A DNA stretch of 64,000 nucleotides from Photorhabdus australis DSM 17609 (GTDB taxonomy: Bacteria; Pseudomonadota; Gammaproteobacteria; Enterobacterales; Enterobacteriaceae), in the NCBI RefSeq assembly GCF_000711895.1, contig NZ_JONO01000003.1:62001-126000 (forward strand), read 5' to 3'. The notes below the pieces were generated by a model. It did no database searches, was not told the origin of the DNA, and was given only the letters and a program-made list of their open reading frames with translations. Made by a program: the position numbers and the translations under genes. Positions 58,890 to 64,000 of this stretch are shown here, piece after piece; position 1 is the first letter of the stretch, and every line of letters starts with the position of its first letter.

Positions 58890-59936
58890 TCAAAACAGAG
58901 GTTTTTCCCCTCTTTGCCACCAGCGTAATAACAACTTATCAATACTTTCCATTGTGCTGCTGGTAAAACGCTCTACTATGCGCTTACGACGTGAATAACT
59001 GACACCAATCACTTCACAATTATCTATTTGAGCAATTAACAAATCATCACTGACACCAATTTCATCAATCAATTCTTTCTCTTTCGCCTGAGTGCCATAC
59101 CAATATTCGCCTGTAGCCACATTTTCCACATCAAGTAATGGACGGTGTAGATGAATAAATTCTTTGAACAATTGGTGAGTCTGGTTCAGATCTTCCTGAA
59201 ATTTTTTCCGGCCTTGCTCAGTATTTTCACCCAAAAAAGTCAGTGTACGTTTATATTCCCCTGCCGTATGCAGTTCTACATCAATATCATTCTTCTTCAA
59301 TAGCTTGTGAATATTGGGAATCTGAGCGACTACCCCAATAGAACCAATAATGGCAAATGGTGCAGCGATAATGCGATCAGCAACACAAGCCATCATATAA
59401 CCCCCACTGGCGGCAACTTTATCCACCGCAACAGTTAAACGAATCCCCTTCTGACGCAAACGAGCAAGCTGGGAAGCAGCAAGCCCATAGCCATGAACCA
59501 TTCCACCTGGGCTTTCAAGACGCAATAATACTTCATCTTTTGCATCAGCAACGGCCAAAATTGCACTAATCTCTTCACGTAATGAATCGACCTCATGCGC
59601 ATCTATACTGCCTTTAAAATCCAGCACATAGAGACAAGGTTTCTGCAACCTTTTCTGACCTGCTTTAACTTCACTCTTCTTCTGCTTAGATTTGAACTTT
59701 TGCTGCTTATTAAACTCTTTCTGCCATATTTTTCTCTCAGCTTCTGTCATACGAGCTCGCTGCATTTGACGCTGTTTATCCCGGTACATCTCACCAAGAT
59801 CGGTTAGTTTCAATTCTCCTTTTGGCGAGGATTTACGCATTCCTATACCAATACCAAATATAGCCAGAACAATCACAGCCAACACCAGCGTTACCACTTT
59901 GGCTAAAAACAACCCATAAAGAGATAAATACTCCAC
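58890..59936 (-). CDS. sohB: S49-family inner-membrane peptidase SohB
   Basis: 348 residues (E. coli 349). N-terminal membrane helix (about 5-29), a Lys/Gln/Arg-rich linker, then the S49 peptidase core: SPGGMVHGYG, the catalytic serine in VDKVAASGGYMMACVAD and IGSIGVVAQIP. It degrades membrane or signal peptides. Divergent from yciK. Confidence 0.95.
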   Translation of the reverse strand: MEYLSLYGLFLAKVVTLVLAVIVLAIFGIGIGMRKSSPKGELKLTDLGEMYRDKQRQMQRARMTEAERKIWQKEFNKQQKFKSKQKKSEVKAGQKRLQKPCLYVLDFKGSIDAHEVDSLREEISAILAVADAKDEVLLRLESPGGMVHGYGLAASQLARLRQKGIRLTVAVDKVAASGGYMMACVADRIIAAPFAIIGSIGVVAQIPNIHKLLKKNDIDVELHTAGEYKRTLTFLGENTEQGRKKFQEDLNQTHQLFKEFIHLHRPLLDVENVATGEYWYGTQAKEKELIDEIGVSDDLLIAQIDNCEVIGVSYSRRKRIVERFTSSTMESIDKLLLRWWQRGEKPLF

Positions 59937-60141
59937 AAATCCACCTTTTTATTCACAACATATGATAATCAATATTACTTATTCTAACCAAAAACACACA
60001 CCAGCGCCTTCAATGTTTCACCGTTTATCTCCTGAACAATCGGCCTTGACGAATTTGACTCAGCATATAAGTTTCTGTTTTGATAACCAGAGTTACCTCT
60101 GACAGCAACAAACTGCCCCATCAATAACAGGAAATCTTCAA

Positions 60142-60906
60142 ATGTTACATTACCAACCCAAACATGACCTCCTGCAGCAACGTATTATTCTGGTTACAGG
60201 CGCCGGAGACGGTATTGGTCGTGAAGTGGCGTTGACTTATGCCCGTTATGGCGCGAAAGTAATTTTGCTTGGCAGAACTACACATAAACTGGAAGCCGTC
60301 AAAAAAGAAATCGAACAAGCAGGCGGAGCCACCGCAACTATCTACACCCTGGATCTACTCACGGTCACAGCCGAAGAATGCAAAGAATTTGCTGACGATT
60401 TAGCAAAATATTATCCACGTCTGGATGGTGTTTTGCATAATGCCGGATTACTGGGCGCTGTCGCCCCAATGGCAGAACAGCCAGTTCAGCTATGGCACGA
60501 TGTTATGCAAGTCAACGTCAATGCGACTTTCATGTTGACTCAGACGTTGCTTCCACTGTTACTGAAATCCCCCGACAGCTCACTCATTTTTACCAGTTCC
60601 AGTGTTGGCCGAGAAGGTCGCAGTGGTTGGGGGGCTTATTCCGCATCTAAATTTGCAACCGAAGGCATGATGCAAGTTCTGGCAGCAGAATATAAAAACA
60701 GTTCCCTACGCGTTAACTGCATCAATCCCGGTGGAACACGCACAAATATGCGAGCCAAGGCATTCCCTAACGAAAACTCTGCTAAACTGAAAACTCCAGC
60801 AGAGATTATGCCGCTGTACCTCTATTTAATGGGCGGCGACAGTCTGCATAAAACAGGCATCAGTTTTGATGCACAACCCGGACGCAAAGCAGGACCAGCC
60901 GAATAA
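60142..60906 (+). CDS. yciK: Short-chain dehydrogenase YciK
   Basis: 254 residues. Rossmann GAGDGIGREVA (NADP loop), NNAG-type HNAGLLGA, catalytic SSS...YSASK (GAYSASKFATEG) and NPGGTRTNMR. Substrate unknown. Its stop overlaps the btuR start by one base, so the pair is translated together, as in E. coli. Confidence 0.96.
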   Translation: MLHYQPKHDLLQQRIILVTGAGDGIGREVALTYARYGAKVILLGRTTHKLEAVKKEIEQAGGATATIYTLDLLTVTAEECKEFADDLAKYYPRLDGVLHNAGLLGAVAPMAEQPVQLWHDVMQVNVNATFMLTQTLLPLLLKSPDSSLIFTSSSVGREGRSGWGAYSASKFATEGMMQVLAAEYKNSSLRVNCINPGGTRTNMRAKAFPNENSAKLKTPAEIMPLYLYLMGGDSLHKTGISFDAQPGRKAGPAE

Positions 60907-61502
60907 TGACAATAAACGACGACCAGCACCAAAAAAGGCAACAACGCCTGAAAGAAAAAGTAGATTCCCGCATTGAAGCTGCACAGCTGGAACGGGGGAT
61001 CCTCATCATTTTTACTGGCAACGGTAAAGGTAAAACCACTGCGGCTTTTGGCACTGTCACCCGTGCGGTCGGTCATGGTCAGCATGCCGGTGTTATCCAA
61101 TTTATAAAAGGCAAATGGGAGAATGGTGAAAAAAATCTACTGGAACAGCATGGTGTAAATTTCCATGTTATGGCAACCGGTTTTACCTGGGAGACCCAAA
61201 GCCGGGAAACGGACACTATCGCCTGCCATCAGGTATGGCAGCACGCGCTGGAGATGTTATCTGATCCTAATTTGGATCTGGTTGTACTGGATGAACTGAC
61301 ATATATGGTGAGTTATGGCTATCTTCCTCTCGAAGATGTGATAACCGCCCTAAACCACCGACCAGAGCACCAATCCGTCATTATTACTGGCCGCGGCTGT
61401 CATCGTGAATTATTGGAAATGGCAGATACCGTCACAGAAATGCGCCCGGTAAAACATGCTTTTGATGCTGGTATTAAGGCACAAAAAGGCATCGACTGGT
61501 AA
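60906..61502 (+). CDS. btuR: Cob(I)alamin adenosyltransferase BtuR/CobA
   Basis: 198 residues. The P-loop GNGKGKTTAAFGT, IQFIKGKWENGEKN and DELTYMVSYGYL are family motifs. It adenosylates corrinoids for coenzyme B12 uptake and salvage. The 59-bp gap to rluB has GGCC repeats but no convincing terminator. Confidence 0.97.
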   Translation: MTINDDQHQKRQQRLKEKVDSRIEAAQLERGILIIFTGNGKGKTTAAFGTVTRAVGHGQHAGVIQFIKGKWENGEKNLLEQHGVNFHVMATGFTWETQSRETDTIACHQVWQHALEMLSDPNLDLVVLDELTYMVSYGYLPLEDVITALNHRPEHQSVIITGRGCHRELLEMADTVTEMRPVKHAFDAGIKAQKGIDW

Positions 61503-61561
61503 GAAAAAGGCCCCGTTATTACACAAGGCCCACAGGAATGGCAATTAACCAGAAATAGAAA

Positions 61562-62494
61562 TTAACGACCTTTTTGTGCAGTTGTACGACCTGCATTCTG
61601 GCGGGAACTACCCGGACGTTTCCCTGCCGATGGGCGAGATGCCACTTGAGCATGACGTTTAACCGCACGGCGGATCTGGTTAGCTTTCATACGGCGTTGA
61701 TCACGTTCAACTGCCACTTTAGAAACCGTCTCTTCGTGCAAGCCAACTAATTGACGCAGATAGTTAGTTTGTTCCAGACCAAGCTCTACCCAGCCTCCAC
61801 GAGGTAAACCTTTTGGCAAACCAATATCACCATAACGCACACGAATAAGACGACTGACCTGCACACCAACAGCTTCCCAAAGACGACGAACTTCGCGGTT
61901 ACGTCCTTCTGTCAGCGTCACATTGTACCATTGGTTAATCCCCTCACCGCCTTTAAACGCGACGGTGCGGAATGCTGCTGGACCATCTTCCAATTGGATA
62001 CCTTTAGCGAGTTGCTTCAATTTGGCATCATCAACTTCACCAAAAACACGGACAGCATACTCACGTTCCACTTCACGGCTTGGATGCATTAAACGATTCG
62101 CTAACTCTCCATCCGTAGTAAATAGCAACAAACCACAGGTGTTTACATCCAGGCGGCCCACCGCTATCCAACGGGAACCGAGTAACTTAGGCAAACGATC
62201 AAAAACGGTTGGCCGTCCTTCTGGATCGTGACGAGTACAAAGTTCACCTTCTGGTTTATAATACGCCAGAACACGGCAAATCGCTTTTTGTGATTCTTTG
62301 ATATTTAATATCCGACCATCAAAGCGGATTTTTGTCCCGGGCTGTACTTCAATACGATCACCTAAAGTCGCAATCTTACCGTCAACACTGACGCGCCCTT
62401 GTTGAATATAACCTTCAATTTCGCGACGAGAACCGTGGCCGGAACGCGCGAGAATTTTCTGTAACTTTTCAGATTTTTGTGTCTTACCGCTCAT
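61562..62494 (-). CDS. rluB: 23S rRNA pseudouridine synthase B (RluB)
   Basis: 310 residues. N-terminal S4 domain ([31 protein letters not shown]), catalytic aspartate in [18 protein letters not shown], and a basic C-terminal tail. It modifies U2605 of 23S rRNA. Convergent with btuR, as in E. coli. Confidence 0.97.
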   Translation of the reverse strand: MSGKTQKSEKLQKILARSGHGSRREIEGYIQQGRVSVDGKIATLGDRIEVQPGTKIRFDGRILNIKESQKAICRVLAYYKPEGELCTRHDPEGRPTVFDRLPKLLGSRWIAVGRLDVNTCGLLLFTTDGELANRLMHPSREVEREYAVRVFGEVDDAKLKQLAKGIQLEDGPAAFRTVAFKGGEGINQWYNVTLTEGRNREVRRLWEAVGVQVSRLIRVRYGDIGLPKGLPRGGWVELGLEQTNYLRQLVGLHEETVSKVAVERDQRRMKANQIRRAVKRHAQVASRPSAGKRPGSSRQNAGRTTAQKGR

Positions 62495-62599
62495 TGAGCA
62501 ACCTCTATTGTCGCCTTCACAGGCGTCGTGTTATATATCAATCAATACGTCACGATAAAATATTCTCATAACTAACTGATTTAAATGCATTTTATAACA

Positions 62600-62728
62600 T
62601 ATACCTGTTATCTTTCAAGTTGCCTCTTTGTTGGCTGCACTCACTCACCCCAGTCACATCGTTATCTATGCTCCTGGGGATTCGCTCCCTTGCCGTCGCG
62701 ATGCATCTTGAAATCTATTGTGGGTATA
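62600..62728. repeat. ERIC element (129 bp, with TG insertion)
   Basis: Same orientation as the copy at 13160; ATTGTGGGTATA near the end has two extra bases. Confidence 0.93.
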
Positions 62729-63000
62729 GAATGTCAGAAAACAGGTCATACACTCTAGTTCGAGCCGGCCATTCTACACCAATTTTAGAGTCAATGATTC
62801 TAATAAATCACTCAGTCCGCTAAATTCGCCGTAAGAACACAAACATATTATTGTGACAATCGGTTGGACATGATTACCTAATATATAAATAGCCATCCAT
62901 TCAAAAGATAAGAAAATTCCTAAATGCGATAAAATATTAAAACCAAGATAAAACCACATGATAGTTTTATTTATTCAGTCATAATAATTCAAAATAATAA
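62729..63000. other. Gap between two ERICs, possible decayed membrane-protein fragment
   Basis: On the minus strand 62774-62959 translates to a hydrophobic peptide (MWFYLGFNILSHLGIFLSFEW, then VQPIVTIICLC) that looks like part of a membrane protein. No ribosome site and no recognised family. Probably a remnant. Confidence 0.3.
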
Positions 63001-63127
63001 TATACTCGTCATCTTTCAAGTTGCTTCTTTGTTGGCTGCACTCACTCACCCCAGTCACATCGTTATCTATGCTCCTGGGGATTCGCTCCCTTGCCGCCGT
63101 GATGCATCTTGAAATCTATTGGGTATA
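63001..63127. repeat. ERIC element, full length (127 bp)
   Basis: TATACTCGTCATC to GGGTATA, same orientation as the 62600 copy 273 bp away. Two ERICs flank the rluB-yciO gap. Confidence 0.93.
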
Positions 63128-63217
63128 ACCATTTCGATTAAATTAAAAACCTAAAATATGAAGCCTATGTATAATACACAGACTTCATATAGACCCTGAA
63201 AATAATTACTGCTTAAC

Positions 63218-63838
63218 TCATAAAAATGGAGTGATATCCCCTACACCTTCACGTATTACAACCGGCGTATCATTAGTTAAATCAATGACAGTTGTAGGTT
63301 GCTGCCCTAAATAACCCCCGTGAATAATCAGATCAACCCGTTTTCCCAAATTATCTTTAATTTCTTCAGGATCAGATTCAGCAAAATCATTGCCCGGCAA
63401 AATCAGGCTAGTGGACATCAATGGTTCACCCACTTGTTCAAGCAGCGCCAAAGCAATGGGATTAGATGGAACACGTAACCCGATGGTTTTCCGCTTATCA
63501 TTCATCAAACGACGAGGAACTTCTTTCGTCGCCCGCAAAATAAACGTGTAATTACCCGGCGTATTGTTCTTAATCAAACGAAAAGCCGAATTATCGACAT
63601 AAGCATAGGTCGATATTTCTGACAAATCCCGGCACATTAAAGTGAAATTATGATGATTGTCTAACTGGCGGATACGACATATCCGAGTCATTGCATCTTT
63701 ATCTTCCAGATGGCAACCAATCGCATAACCGGAATCTGTTGGATAAACAACTACCCCACCCTTTTTAAGCACATCCACACTTTGCCCTATTAAACGCGGC
63801 TGCGGATTATCAGGATGAATATAAAAAAACTGGCTCAT
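63218..63838 (-). CDS. yciO: YciO (Sua5/YrdC-like RNA-binding protein)
   Basis: 206 residues (E. coli 206). VVYPTDSGYAIGCHL is the YrdC-fold start, and RKTIGLRVPSNPIALALLEQ and LIIHGGYLGQQPTTVIDL are family motifs. Homologous to TsaC but with an unclear role. It is 27 bp from the rnm stop and likely co-transcribed with it. Confidence 0.96.
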   Translation of the reverse strand: MSQFFYIHPDNPQPRLIGQSVDVLKKGGVVVYPTDSGYAIGCHLEDKDAMTRICRIRQLDNHHNFTLMCRDLSEISTYAYVDNSAFRLIKNNTPGNYTFILRATKEVPRRLMNDKRKTIGLRVPSNPIALALLEQVGEPLMSTSLILPGNDFAESDPEEIKDNLGKRVDLIIHGGYLGQQPTTVIDLTNDTPVVIREGVGDITPFL

Positions 63839-63865
63839 AAATTACCTCTTAATTTTATGCAGCCA

Positions 63866-64000
63866 CTACAGTGACCAGTTGCGCCATATTGGTACCACAT
63901 CACCGGGTAACCACAATTTACGCCCTAACTCTATCCATGCACAAGGCTGGTGAAAATCAGAACCTAACGATGCCATCAAATCATATTCCCGTGACAATTG
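63866..64000 (-). CDS. rnm: 3' end of rnm (YciV), partial
   Basis: The last 44 codons before a TAG (63866-63868), cut by the window edge. It reads [20 protein letters not shown] and then [11 protein letters not shown], the C-terminus of the PHP-domain 5'-3' exonuclease Rnm (YciV), with the metal-binding GSDFH. The order rnm-yciO matches E. coli. Confidence 0.9.
   Translation of the reverse strand, partial: QLSREYDLMASLGSDFHQPCAWIELGRKLWLPGDVVPIWRNWSL

Noticed and set aside
58679-58966. 95-residue ORF between yciN and sohB
   Set aside because: Starts inside an ERIC, runs into the sohB 3' end, no ribosome site; at most a remnant.

Overview
The window reads as a Photorhabdus chromosome, or that of a very close relative. 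The core genes are gammaproteobacterial and enteric (rsxABCDGE-nth, rnb, yciH-pyrF-lapB-lapA-pgpB-ribA-acnA, cysB-topA-sohB-yciK-btuR-rluB-yciO-rnm). The DNA is AT-rich. At least eight ERIC-type 127-bp palindromic repeats are scattered through intergenic gaps. The centre holds a complete-looking Photorhabdus Virulence Cassette (PVC), an extracellular contractile injection system. No tRNA, rRNA, CRISPR array or transposase gene was seen.

Layout. (1) 1-4000: a VapBC toxin-antitoxin pair with palindromic operator boxes, a small lipoprotein, a bile-acid-symporter-family transporter and a Gfo/Idh/MocA oxidoreductase. (2) 4160-13065: ydgK, the Rsx/Rnf electron-transport operon with nth, then rnb. 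(3) 13160-45440: a 32-kb accessory island exactly between rnb and yciH. It holds an ERIC, a two-gene unit of unknown function on the minus strand, the PVC operon (15077-33522), the payload region (a leader-like small ORF with an in-frame stop, the YopT-type protease LopT, and a 1633-residue multidomain toxin candidate), a class II Fic protein, a HipBA module of higher GC, and a TetR/NTF2-like pair. (4) 45685-64000: conserved backbone from yciH to the 3' end of rnm, with an orphan gene of unknown function between acnA and cysB and a broken yciN.

The PVC follows the known order: tube, sheath, tube, small DUF5908-like protein, LysM-type hub protein, VgrG-like spike, gp25-like adaptor, PAAR-like tip, two large baseplate proteins, tape measure, AAA+ ATPase, cap. 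It departs from the canonical set in several ways. Only two sheath genes are intact, and the decayed 3' end of a third lies right after pvc1. No tail-fibre gene (pvc13) lies between pvc12 and pvc14. Pvc11 carries a 452-codon internal tandem duplication and Pvc12 a 100-codon one. The leader of pvc1 has an ops/JUMPstart-like element, suggesting RfaH-type antitermination. The same promoter-like block (a 12-bp box, 17 bp, TATAAT) stands before the giant toxin gene, suggesting that structure and toxin are co-expressed.

All functional names rest on reading protein motifs and gene order by eye. No database search was run.
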